The notes under the pieces are model-generated. The model was given only the letters and a program-made list of their open reading frames with translations, was not told the DNA's origin and did not search any database. The translations under genes and the position numbers were made by a program. Shown here piece after piece: positions 22,996 to 30,007 of a DNA stretch of 64,000 nt. Location: NCBI RefSeq assembly GCF_900109225.1, contig NZ_FNZK01000006.1, positions 124,001 through 188,000 of the forward strand, read 5' to 3'. The number at the start of each line of letters is the position of its first letter. Within the stretch, counting starts at the first letter, position 1. Source of the DNA: Propionispira arboris (GTDB lineage: Bacteria > Bacillota > Negativicutes > Selenomonadales > Selenomonadaceae).

Positions 22996-23511
22996 TTATT
23001 CCCCCATGACAACAATCTTACATTGCCTATCTCTCGGACGATTTGGATCCCAATCAATAAAGTAGTAGTAGCCTGTAACTTGATTAATCTGCAATACACC
23101 ATTTTCAATAGCACTTGTTACACTTTCTCCTACAAGGGATGCTTTAATATGAGCTTCTGTATTTAATAAAGATCTTCTGTCTGGTACCAATGCTGCATCA
23201 CAATCTTTTTCACCAAAAGCAACATGTTCCGGTCCTGGATGATAATATTGTCCTTCTGTCAAACATCTTGGAACAATTTTTTCTAATACATTATTAAAAT
23301 CAACTTGCAAATACTCATCACCACAATAATTTGTATCATGAGAATATTCTTCATATATTACCGAACACGTTGTATGTGGTGTTGTGATTACACAAATACC
23401 ATTTTTCACTTTACTTTTTTCAATAACTGCTCTAACTTCTTTTGTAATTTCATGATAAGATGCTCTGTTTCCATTAGATCTCACTATCAGTTCTTCAATA
23501 TATACTGTCAT
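22996..23511 (-). CDS. YjbQ/UPF0047 family protein
   Basis: Small alpha/beta protein of the family often labelled secondary thiamine-phosphate synthase, for which the physiological role is unsettled. The 171-residue product carries the family motifs TTPHTTCSVIYEE (residues 43-55), NTEAHIKASLVGES, and a C-terminal DxxxPRxR-like stretch (DWDPNRPRDRQ). It is somewhat longer than the common 130-140 residues. The start is 2 bases after the isomerase-like gene, so it belongs to the polyol operon. Its job there is unknown. Confidence 0.8.
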   Translation of the reverse strand: MTVYIEELIVRSNGNRASYHEITKEVRAVIEKSKVKNGICVITTPHTTCSVIYEEYSHDTNYCGDEYLQVDFNNVLEKIVPRCLTEGQYYHPGPEHVAFGEKDCDAALVPDRRSLLNTEAHIKASLVGESVTSAIENGVLQINQVTGYYYFIDWDPNRPRDRQCKIVVMGE

Positions 23512-23512
23512 T

Positions 23513-24208
23513 TCAAATCCCCCTATCTTCCTTCGCTTTTTTAATCACTTCAATCATGTCTTTTACCATTTCTTTTGGATCTTCAGCACACACAATCCCA
23601 CTTGTACCACCGGTTCCATCTGCACCTTCCATAATTGTACGATACACATCATCCGCAGTACTAATTCCGGCCGCTTGCATAACCAAAATATTCGGATTTA
23701 TTTTTTTGATACTGTCAGTTGTTTGCTTGATATAAGCTTGATCACTCGTGTTCCCTGTACCGATAAGTTCAGTCGGTTCACATAAAATAATATCTGGATC
23801 GAGCAAAGCAATTGCTTGTGCTTCTTTAACAGAATCAGCACAGACAACTGTATACATACCTATCTCTTTAGCTCTTCCAATCGTTTTTACTAAATCTACT
23901 AATTTTAAAGAATGTTCAGCATGATTTAGAAATACTGCTTTTGCACCAGCTTCTTTTAACGCTTCTGGCACTAAGTATCCCATACCACGACCAGCTTTTA
24001 GTGCATCCATATGTTGTGCTGTTACAATAAGATTTTTTGTTTTTTCTGCAATCAATCGAATATCCGCAAAGGATGCTGTAAAAAATACATCAAAATCCTT
24101 GTCTGCTGCCCATTTATCAGCCTCTAGTGCCAATTCTAATGATTTCTTTCCATAAAGATATGATTTAAGGTTTACCATAAAAAATGGTGTTCTGATTTTC
24201 TCCTCCAT
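23513..24208 (-). CDS. Triosephosphate isomerase-like protein
   Basis: A 231-residue TIM-barrel protein resembling triosephosphate isomerase. The catalytic positions look retained: N13/K15 (MVNLKSY), H95 in LNHAEHS, E143 in CEPTELIGTG, and a phosphate-binding loop GADGTGGTSG. The flanking sequences differ from housekeeping TpiA (for example NHAEH instead of GHSERR). Such paralogues in tetritol operons isomerise erythrulose 1-phosphate (EryH/LerI type). Its place between an aldolase and a YjbQ gene in a PTS operon suggests isomerisation of a sugar phosphate from this pathway; the substrate is inference. Confidence 0.75.
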   Translation of the reverse strand: MEEKIRTPFFMVNLKSYLYGKKSLELALEADKWAADKDFDVFFTASFADIRLIAEKTKNLIVTAQHMDALKAGRGMGYLVPEALKEAGAKAVFLNHAEHSLKLVDLVKTIGRAKEIGMYTVVCADSVKEAQAIALLDPDIILCEPTELIGTGNTSDQAYIKQTTDSIKKINPNILVMQAAGISTADDVYRTIMEGADGTGGTSGIVCAEDPKEMVKDMIEVIKKAKEDRGI

Positions 24209-24219
24209 GTTTTCATCTC

Positions 24220-25080
24220 CTATTTATTGTATTTTACTGTTTCAAATACTTGATAGTAATGTTTCAAACAATCTTTAATGCCTTGTTTTGCCTGTGCTAT
24301 TAATTCATAATAATTTTCTGCAGTTGCTATAGATATTTTATCTTTAGCAGCAAGGACAAAATCCGTATATATATTAATTTTAGCAATTCCACTTGTTGCA
24401 CATCTATTTAAATTTGCATCACCAGAAGATGAACCTCCATGCAATACAAGTGGTGTATTCGTACTTGCTGCAATTTCTTCTAATCTTTTAAAGTTAATAA
24501 CCGGTATCCCTTTATAGGTACCATGTGCTGTTCCGATAGATATCGCCAATGAATCAACCTTCGTTTGTTTACACATTTCCACCGCTTCTTCTGCCGAGGT
24601 ATAAATGGAATCATCATCCTGCCCAGATCCACCACCTTCGCCTACACTACCAACAAGAGTTCCAGTACCAACATGTCCGATTTCAGCTTCCACGACAACA
24701 CCTCTTGCATGTGCATACGCCACTACTTCTTTAGTGATCACAATATTTTTTTCTAACACTTCTTGAGAAGCATCGATCATAACCGATGTAAATCCTAAAT
24801 CAATTGCTTGCTTTACTACTGCTAAAGATGTGCCGTGGTCCAAATGCAATACCACAGGAACATCTACTTTTTCCCCATAAAATTTACCAAGTAAAGCTGC
24901 TTCTTCTAAAGATAAATAATCCTTATGCGCCTCAGCGTAACTTAAGATAATAGGCAATTTCATCTCACTGGCAACCTCTGTATGGGCCATTACAGAGGTC
25001 CAGTCAAAGAAATTAGCAGACGGTATAGCGAACTTTTGCTGTTTGGCTGTTTGCAAAAGTTCTTTTGATGTAACTAACAT
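24220..25080 (-). CDS. Class II (zinc) ketose-bisphosphate aldolase family protein
   Basis: A 286-residue class II aldolase of the fructose/tagatose-bisphosphate family. Catalytic and zinc residues are in place: D81-H82 (LHLDHG), EAE at 131-133, H186 (SIGTAHGTYKG) and H214 (LVLHGGSSSG). It would cleave a ketose (bis)phosphate to dihydroxyacetone phosphate and an aldehyde. It sits between the COG4091-like oxidoreductase and the TIM-like protein, consistent with a dedicated catabolic path. True substrate (fructose-, tagatose- or a shorter-chain phosphate) cannot be read from sequence. Confidence 0.85.
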   Translation of the reverse strand: MLVTSKELLQTAKQQKFAIPSANFFDWTSVMAHTEVASEMKLPIILSYAEAHKDYLSLEEAALLGKFYGEKVDVPVVLHLDHGTSLAVVKQAIDLGFTSVMIDASQEVLEKNIVITKEVVAYAHARGVVVEAEIGHVGTGTLVGSVGEGGGSGQDDDSIYTSAEEAVEMCKQTKVDSLAISIGTAHGTYKGIPVINFKRLEEIAASTNTPLVLHGGSSSGDANLNRCATSGIAKINIYTDFVLAAKDKISIATAENYYELIAQAKQGIKDCLKHYYQVFETVKYNK

Positions 25081-25179
25081 AATTTCACCCCTTTTTTTGT
25101 AATTTTACGCAATATTAACAATTTAACTTACATTACACTAGCTAAACTATAGGAGGAACAAGCATGCTGATAAATCATT

Positions 25180-26475
25180 TTATTTGCCGTACATTTTATC
25201 TTGTTCTTGACGTAATTTGTAGATAAGCGTTGAAGTATCAAGTTGAACCATATCTTTCGTAATAAGTTGACCTTTCTTCACATCTTTCAACATTTTTGTG
25301 TTTTTATTTACTAAACCATACGGTACATATCCTTTTGCATCCGATTCTGTTGCTGTTGCGATAGAACCATACGTTGTAAAACCGCCTATACCATCAATGG
25401 TTTGACCAGCTTTTAAATCAGTTTTGGCTACTGTGATACATTCACTTACAAGGCCATCCATTGGTACGATCGTAGTTTCACCATCAATTACAGCTTTTGC
25501 TACAGTTAATGGTGTTTCAAGGTTACATAAATGGTATGGACGATATAGAATCCATAATGGTCCATTCCCCATGCTATGATATCTCATTTGATATGCAATT
25601 TCTTCATTTTCAGTAGACACAGCAACAAATACACCCGGAGCAATACCATTTACATATTCAACCACGCCATGTTTATTTAACACACCACCATCTTGTTTCA
25701 ATCTGCACAAATCAGCTAATCCTTTTACATCAGATACGATCCCATGACCACCGATTATATCTGGAACTAAACCCGTAGCATTAGACATAGCAGTCATTTC
25801 TACCATTGTTTTTGTACCATCTTTAAAGGAACAAAGCATTTTAGGGCTCATTTTACGGCGAGTTGCCTCTTCTAATACAGAATCTGGATTGCAATCATAA
25901 TCCAATTTATTATTTTTACCTTTACCCATTACTTTTACATCCATCCCTATTGCCTTTGCAAAACAATATAATTCCATTACTGCACCAGGTTCATCACCAG
26001 CAGAGCCTGTATAAATCACGCCTTGTTGCTGCGCTAATTTTTTGAGGTAGGGTCCAATAACTACATCGGTTTCTACATTTAACATGACACAATGTTTACC
26101 ATTTTTCATTGCATCCGTTGCTACTTTTGCTCCTACATCAGGTACACCAGTTGCATCAATTGCACACTCTACTAAGTTTGCTTGCGATACTAAATTCGCA
26201 TCTGTTGTTGCTACAAATTTACCCATTTCCATCATCTTATTTGCCTCAGTAAGAGTATTGACAATTGCAATTTGATCGTCTTTAATACCAGCATAATTAA
26301 AAGCATGTATAGCATTCTCTATCGCAATATCAGATACAATTGCTGGTGTGATACCTTGCATCAATGCCATTTGTGTTACCATGCCTCTCCCCATTTGCCC
26401 TGCACCTACGATACCTGTACGGATAATTTTTCCTTCTTGTTGACGTTTAATCAATTTTTGATTCATGTTTAACAT
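25180..26475 (-). CDS. NAD(P)-dependent oxidoreductase with C-terminal SAF domain (COG4091-like)
   Basis: A 431-residue protein with an N-terminal Rossmann fold (GIVGAGQMGRGMVTQM), a central homoserine-dehydrogenase-like region and a C-terminal SAF domain (from about residue 340: CITVAKTDLKAGQTIDGIGG, VKKGQLITKDMV). The start is the ATG at 26475, since AGGAG is about nine bases upstream; an upstream GTG is too close to it. Members are called predicted homoserine dehydrogenases, but threonine-pathway genes are absent here. In this PTS operon it may oxidise a polyol phosphate in place of the missing SrlD; that is inference. Confidence 0.75.
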   Translation of the reverse strand: MLNMNQKLIKRQQEGKIIRTGIVGAGQMGRGMVTQMALMQGITPAIVSDIAIENAIHAFNYAGIKDDQIAIVNTLTEANKMMEMGKFVATTDANLVSQANLVECAIDATGVPDVGAKVATDAMKNGKHCVMLNVETDVVIGPYLKKLAQQQGVIYTGSAGDEPGAVMELYCFAKAIGMDVKVMGKGKNNKLDYDCNPDSVLEEATRRKMSPKMLCSFKDGTKTMVEMTAMSNATGLVPDIIGGHGIVSDVKGLADLCRLKQDGGVLNKHGVVEYVNGIAPGVFVAVSTENEEIAYQMRYHSMGNGPLWILYRPYHLCNLETPLTVAKAVIDGETTIVPMDGLVSECITVAKTDLKAGQTIDGIGGFTTYGSIATATESDAKGYVPYGLVNKNTKMLKDVKKGQLITKDMVQLDTSTLIYKLRQEQDKMYGK

Positions 26476-26504
26476 ATAAATCACTCCTGTTATTCATTTT
26501 TTAT

Positions 26505-26873
26505 TTAAAATATTTCTATAGTACCGCCTTTAACTAAGTCTTTCGATGTAAATTCATCCCCTTCAATCATAATACAGCCTGGTCTTTCTGGTTCATTACC
26601 ACCCTTAAAAGACAACGTACAATGTCCAAGTTCTCTTAATGTATGCAAGGCTTCGTCACCAATCGCTGTAATTGTAAATACCTTGTCACAAAGAATCAAT
26701 GTATCTAACACATTGATATCAGCTAAAAGTGGAGCTACTCTATGCAAAACTGAAATTTCAGCCAGCTCTGGTGGTGCTGTTTCATTAAAGATGATAATAA
26801 AGTTTAAATCTTTATCATCTAATAATGCTGTTACTTCTGACCCCCATCCAGTAATTTCAGCATTGTATTTCAT
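26505..26873 (-). CDS. srlB: PTS glucitol/sorbitol-family IIA component
   Basis: Soluble phosphocarrier IIA of the glucitol family, accepting phosphate from HPr. The 122-residue product starts MKYNAEITGWGSEVTALLDD; the ATG at 26873 follows AAAGGAGG at proper spacing, so the longer frame is rejected. The conserved ELAEISVLHRV (probable phospho-histidine region), AIGDEALHTLRELGHCTLSF and PGCIMIEGDE blocks identify SrlB. Next to gutM. Confidence 0.9.
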   Translation of the reverse strand: MKYNAEITGWGSEVTALLDDKDLNFIIIFNETAPPELAEISVLHRVAPLLADINVLDTLILCDKVFTITAIGDEALHTLRELGHCTLSFKGGNEPERPGCIMIEGDEFTSKDLVKGGTIEIF

Positions 26874-26962
26874 TGAATGACCTCCTTTGATAGATTTTTT
26901 AATCATCTTATATGATAAAACTCACACCTGTTTTAAAAACACCTATAAGTTTTTTCATCTCA

Positions 26963-27352
26963 CTAAGTTTTTATGGAGTTTAAACGCATATCCAAAGCAT
27001 CAATTGCTTGAACATGAGCTTGGTAAATCTTTTGTTTTTTTTCTGGTAAAGCCATATATTCTGCTTTTAAATCATAAATATTTTTTCCAATAATATCATT
27101 AAGCTCTTTAAAACCATTAAATATGGTAAAACCTTCCATGATTTCACCACCTGTAATTTCCCCTTGGTTATTACAAGCAATAACCACAATATTACCAGGT
27201 CTCAATTTTGATTTTCTACTACCAATACCCACATTTCCTATTTTATGCAGCCTTCGCACCGCTTTTTTATATTGCTTAACTTGAAGATATGTCCCACTAG
27301 CTTGAATAAGCATAAAAATTAGTAAAACTGCAATCAATGTTGTAAACTCCAT
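26963..27352 (-). CDS. srlM: Glucitol operon activator GutM/SrlM
   Basis: A 129-residue protein with one N-terminal hydrophobic segment (FTTLIAVLLIFMLIQASGTYL) followed by a cytoplasmic part with VGIGSRKSKLRPGNIVVIA, typical of GutM. In E. coli GutM activates the glucitol operon. The ATG at 27352 follows AGGAGGG; the longer frame overlaps the regulator gene and lacks a site. It starts 13 bases after the SorC-family regulator gene, so the two are cotranscribed. Confidence 0.85.
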   Translation of the reverse strand: MEFTTLIAVLLIFMLIQASGTYLQVKQYKKAVRRLHKIGNVGIGSRKSKLRPGNIVVIACNNQGEITGGEIMEGFTIFNGFKELNDIIGKNIYDLKAEYMALPEKKQKIYQAHVQAIDALDMRLNSIKT

Positions 27353-27365
27353 ATAAATAACCCTC

Positions 27366-28328
27366 CTACATTTCCAATAATACTTTGGCACAATCAATAT
27401 CGGTAATTAATATATTCAAGAATTCCCCTTTTATCGCACCATATACAGCTTTTGCTTTTTGTGCGCCACCAGCAATTCCAATTCGTTGTGGTACTTTTTT
27501 TAATTGATCAATTGGCATTCCTGCAACTCTTTCATTAAATTCTCTGAATTTTTCAACTTTTCCAGATTCATCAAAAAACTGTAATGCTATATCACCAACA
27601 GCGCCCAGCTTAACAAACTCTTCTAAAATATTTTCATCTACATACCCCGTATGCATTAGAGTGGAACCTATTCTATCAGGTACACCTATCCCCATAATGA
27701 CTGTATTTATTTTTCTAAATATTTTGAAAATATTTTTCACTGACTTTTCCATCATAAATCCAGTTAATACATCAGCATTAGAAAATACTGCTGGAGCAAA
27801 AAATTGTATACAATCACCGCCAAACATTTTAGCCATTTTCATTGCAATATAATTTGAATGAATATCCGGTCTACTTTCACCCACACCACCAACAATTGGT
27901 ACAAAAGTACATTTGATTGGTTCTTCAATACATTCCATTTTTGTGAGATTTTGCAATGTCATCCCCATTGTAACGCCAACGTACTCACCATCTTCTAGCA
28001 ATTTTCCTAAAAAATCGATGGACTCTTCAACTAATTTACTGTTTATCCCTTCATTTCCATTTACTATGGAACTCGAATCAACAATAATAACCTCTTTTAA
28101 ATTGAATTTTTTTTCTAATTCACGTTCCATTTTACCAAAGGTAAGACCATAAGGACTTTTAATTTCAAATTTTACAATACCTTGTTCTTTTCCCATTTTT
28201 ATCATACGAGAAACAGATGGTCTTGATATCTCAAGAAAATCGCAAATTTCTTGTTGACTCATATTATCTTCATAATAGAGACTACAGCATTTGAATATCA
28301 TTCGTATATCATCAATGATTTTTTTCAC
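27366..28328 (-). CDS. SorC/DeoR-family sugar-binding transcriptional regulator
   Basis: A 320-residue regulator with an N-terminal helix-turn-helix (MSQQEICDFLEISRPSVSRM, residues 23-42) and a C-terminal sugar-phosphate-binding domain of the SorC type (GVTMGMTLQNL, VPIVGGVGE, MGIGVPDRIGSTL, IGIAGGAQKAKAVYGAI). It is the promoter-proximal gene of the polyol PTS operon and presumably controls it in response to a phosphorylated intermediate. A palindrome abutting its promoter -35 could be its own operator. Confidence 0.9.
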   Translation of the reverse strand: MKKIIDDIRMIFKCCSLYYEDNMSQQEICDFLEISRPSVSRMIKMGKEQGIVKFEIKSPYGLTFGKMERELEKKFNLKEVIIVDSSSIVNGNEGINSKLVEESIDFLGKLLEDGEYVGVTMGMTLQNLTKMECIEEPIKCTFVPIVGGVGESRPDIHSNYIAMKMAKMFGGDCIQFFAPAVFSNADVLTGFMMEKSVKNIFKIFRKINTVIMGIGVPDRIGSTLMHTGYVDENILEEFVKLGAVGDIALQFFDESGKVEKFREFNERVAGMPIDQLKKVPQRIGIAGGAQKAKAVYGAIKGEFLNILITDIDCAKVLLEM

Positions 28329-28463
28329 AAAAGCAACTCCTCTACAGGTTTATCGTTTTTTTTTAGTTGATTAACTAACGATCTGTACATTTGTTATTAC
28401 TTCATATCATTTATTATCTATTATCTATTATCTGTTACTTATAATTTTATATTTTATATTCAT

Positions 28464-28492
28464 ATTATATAACAGTGATATTATTTTTTCAA
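28464..28492 (-). promoter_or_regulatory. Promoter of the polyol PTS operon
   Basis: TTGAAA (28492-28487) and TATAAT (28469-28464) with a 17-base spacer on the minus strand, about 135 bases upstream of the SorC-family gene. A palindrome TTCTA-TAAA-TAGAA at 28495-28508 touches the -35 and is a candidate operator. Confidence 0.8.
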
Positions 28493-28494
28493 TA

Positions 28495-28508
28495 TTCTAT
28501 AAATAGAA
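28495..28508. promoter_or_regulatory. Candidate operator palindrome
   Basis: Inverted repeat TTCTA(N4)TAGAA directly upstream of the -35 box of the PTS operon promoter. The position suits a regulator that contacts polymerase or blocks it. Which protein binds is unknown; the SorC-family gene downstream is the obvious candidate. Confidence 0.4.
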
Positions 28509-28596
28509 CATTTGTAAAAGAGTTTGCTGTTTTTTATTATGTTTACATTTGTTTGAATATTTCGCATAAAGTCCTTATTATTTTTTTAGAATAAAC

Positions 28597-28624
28597 TTGC
28601 ATAAAAAAACAAAAATGGTATTAT
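28597..28624 (+). promoter_or_regulatory. Promoter of ferritin gene
   Basis: TTGCAT (28597-28602) and TATTAT (28619-28624), 16-base spacer, 42 bases upstream of the ferritin ATG. It overlaps the first in-frame ATG of the open frame (28597), which supports choosing the later start at 28666. Confidence 0.7.
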
Positions 28625-28665
28625 TGTGTTATAGATACAATTTATTTTACAGGAGGTTCTTCAGT

Positions 28666-29184
28666 ATGATAAGTAAAAAAATGCAAAATGCTATCAATGA
28701 TCAAATTACACTTGAATTTTATTCGGCGAATTTGTATTTAGCTATGTCAGCGCATATGGAAACAAAGAACTTAAAAGGTTTTGCCAATTGGTTACGAGTT
28801 CAATATGAAGAAGAAACATTTCATGCGCTAAAGTTATATGATTATTTAAACAGTCGTGAAGGTGTAGTAGTCATACAAAATATTGATGCACCGCCAGCTG
28901 ATTTTGGCACACCAGCTAAAATATTTAAGCACGTATTAGAACATGAACAAGAAATCACTTCATCGATTAACAAATTATATAAAGTAGCTGTTGAGCAAAA
29001 CGATCTTGCTACACAAATCTTCCTGCATTGGTATATTAACGAACAAATCGAAGAAGAATCCAACGCAGCTGAGGTAATTGGAAAATTAGATTTGATTGGC
29101 GATCATGGTGTTGATTTATTGTATTTAGATGCAGAACTCGCAAAACGAGTTTTTGTGCCGCCATCTTCAAACAATGAAGCTTAA
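28666..29184 (+). CDS. ftn: Ferritin
   Basis: Iron-storage protein that forms a 24-mer shell and oxidises Fe(II). The 172-residue product keeps the ferroxidase residues E17, E50, H53, E94 and Q127, with E130 nearby. No Met-rich haem site is evident, so this is a non-haem ferritin rather than bacterioferritin. The ATG at 28666 follows AGGAGG. One of only two plus-strand genes in the window. It shares a bidirectional terminator with the rubredoxin-like gene and lies near an Nramp metal transporter, suggesting an iron/oxidative-stress cluster. Confidence 0.95.
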   Translation: MISKKMQNAINDQITLEFYSANLYLAMSAHMETKNLKGFANWLRVQYEEETFHALKLYDYLNSREGVVVIQNIDAPPADFGTPAKIFKHVLEHEQEITSSINKLYKVAVEQNDLATQIFLHWYINEQIEEESNAAEVIGKLDLIGDHGVDLLYLDAELAKRVFVPPSSNNEA

Positions 29185-29240
29185 TCCTAAAGCAATTCTA
29201 TGAAAAAATATCGGATCTATTTTTTAGAACGAGTAAATAA

Positions 29241-29284
29241 AAAAGCTCTGCAATGCGGAATAAAATTCCGATTGCAGAGCTTTT
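29241..29284. terminator. Bidirectional terminator between ferritin and rubredoxin-like gene
   Basis: AAAAGCTCTGCAAT and ATTGCAGAGCTTTT form a long stem with an inner CGGAAT/ATTCCG stem (one bulged base). A-runs on one side and T-runs on the other let it work on both strands, ending the two convergent genes. Confidence 0.9.
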
Positions 29285-29293
29285 ACTGTTATT

Positions 29294-29629
29294 TTACCAT
29301 TTACCCTTGCCGATATGATTTTCAATTTCTGCTTTTGAGCGCTGCTTTATAATATAGCCTTCCTCAATGGCAGCTTTAAAACCAGCAACACAGGCTGGAT
29401 CAAGATCTAATATAATCCCCTGTTTAGAAACTTCAATCATTTTATCAACCAATGTCACAATTTTCATGTGTATATCATTGGTTTTTTCTGATTTGTAAAC
29501 CAAAGCAGCTTGCTCTGGTGTCAATTCCACAAATTTTTCATGTGGCTGCCCACATTTTGGACAAACGGCTGGAGCATCTTCGCCTTCCCAAATAAAATTA
29601 CATACACTACATTTAAATAACTTTTTCAT
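29294..29629 (-). CDS. Rubredoxin-like zinc-ribbon/iron-binding protein
   Basis: A 111-residue protein starting [19 protein letters not shown]7, C10, C23 and C26 form the two CxxC knuckles of the rubredoxin-like domain found at the end of rubrerythrins. The rest (residues 35-111) is a charged helical region I do not recognise. The ATG at 29629 follows AGGGGAG. The longer open frame to 29734 has no family support. A redox partner role beside ferritin is plausible but unproven. Confidence 0.75.
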   Translation of the reverse strand: MKKLFKCSVCNFIWEGEDAPAVCPKCGQPHEKFVELTPEQAALVYKSEKTNDIHMKIVTLVDKMIEVSKQGIILDLDPACVAGFKAAIEEGYIIKQRSKAEIENHIGKGKW

Positions 29630-30007
29630 ACTATGCAGCTCCCCTATACAATATTTAGTCCCTATGTATGCTAATACGACATTATCTGCAAAATACCTGT
29701 AACGGAAGCAAATTTTATCATTTCTGTCAGACATAAAATTGATATTTTAAATCTACTGATTGAGGCAGTATAACAATTTAAAGAATCTAAAATCCTATTT
29801 TTATTCCCATTTAACAGACTGTTAACATTCTTTAATTATATAGTTTTATTGCATGCAGGAACTTAATGAGTCATGCGGGAATTTATAATACTATACAAGA
29901 ATTTGTGCCTAGATACGTTTCACTAACTACGTAAACAGTAATGAACCGAAAATAAATAGGAAACGAACCTGCATTCTTTAATTTATTCTATAAGGAAGGT
30001 TTTGCGA
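29630..30007. promoter_or_regulatory. Divergent region upstream of Nramp transporter
   Basis: A 378-base gap. It holds three imperfect 15-base repeats spaced exactly 20 bases apart (29851-29865, 29871-29885, 29891-29905) and a TATAAT at 29884-29889 that lacks a consensus -35. No gene was found. I looked for a manganese (yybP-ykoY) riboswitch and did not recognise one. Confidence 0.5.

Larger units (their letters stand above)
28329..28665. promoter_or_regulatory. Divergent regulatory region between PTS regulator and ferritin
   Basis: This 337-base gap contains a minus-strand promoter (28464-28492) with an adjacent palindrome, a plus-strand promoter for ferritin (28597-28624), and three tandem TTATCTA-type 7-mers at about 28414-28434 in the regulator's untranslated leader. 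No gene is present. Confidence 0.7.

Noticed and set aside
26874-26906. Longer srlB start at 26906
   Set aside because: AAAGGAGG at 26879-26887 fits the ATG at 26873; the extension would encode the site itself.
28414-28434. CRISPR-like or microsatellite repeat (three TTATCTA units)
   Set aside because: Units are 7 bases with no spacers; it is a small AT-rich tandem repeat in a leader. No CRISPR array, IS element or prophage gene was seen in the window.
28597-28665. Ferritin start at 28597
   Set aside because: This ATG overlaps the -35 of the ferritin promoter, and the extra residues are absent from ferritins.
29735-30007. Manganese riboswitch upstream of the Nramp gene
   Set aside because: I could not identify the conserved yybP-ykoY core; only phased repeats are visible.
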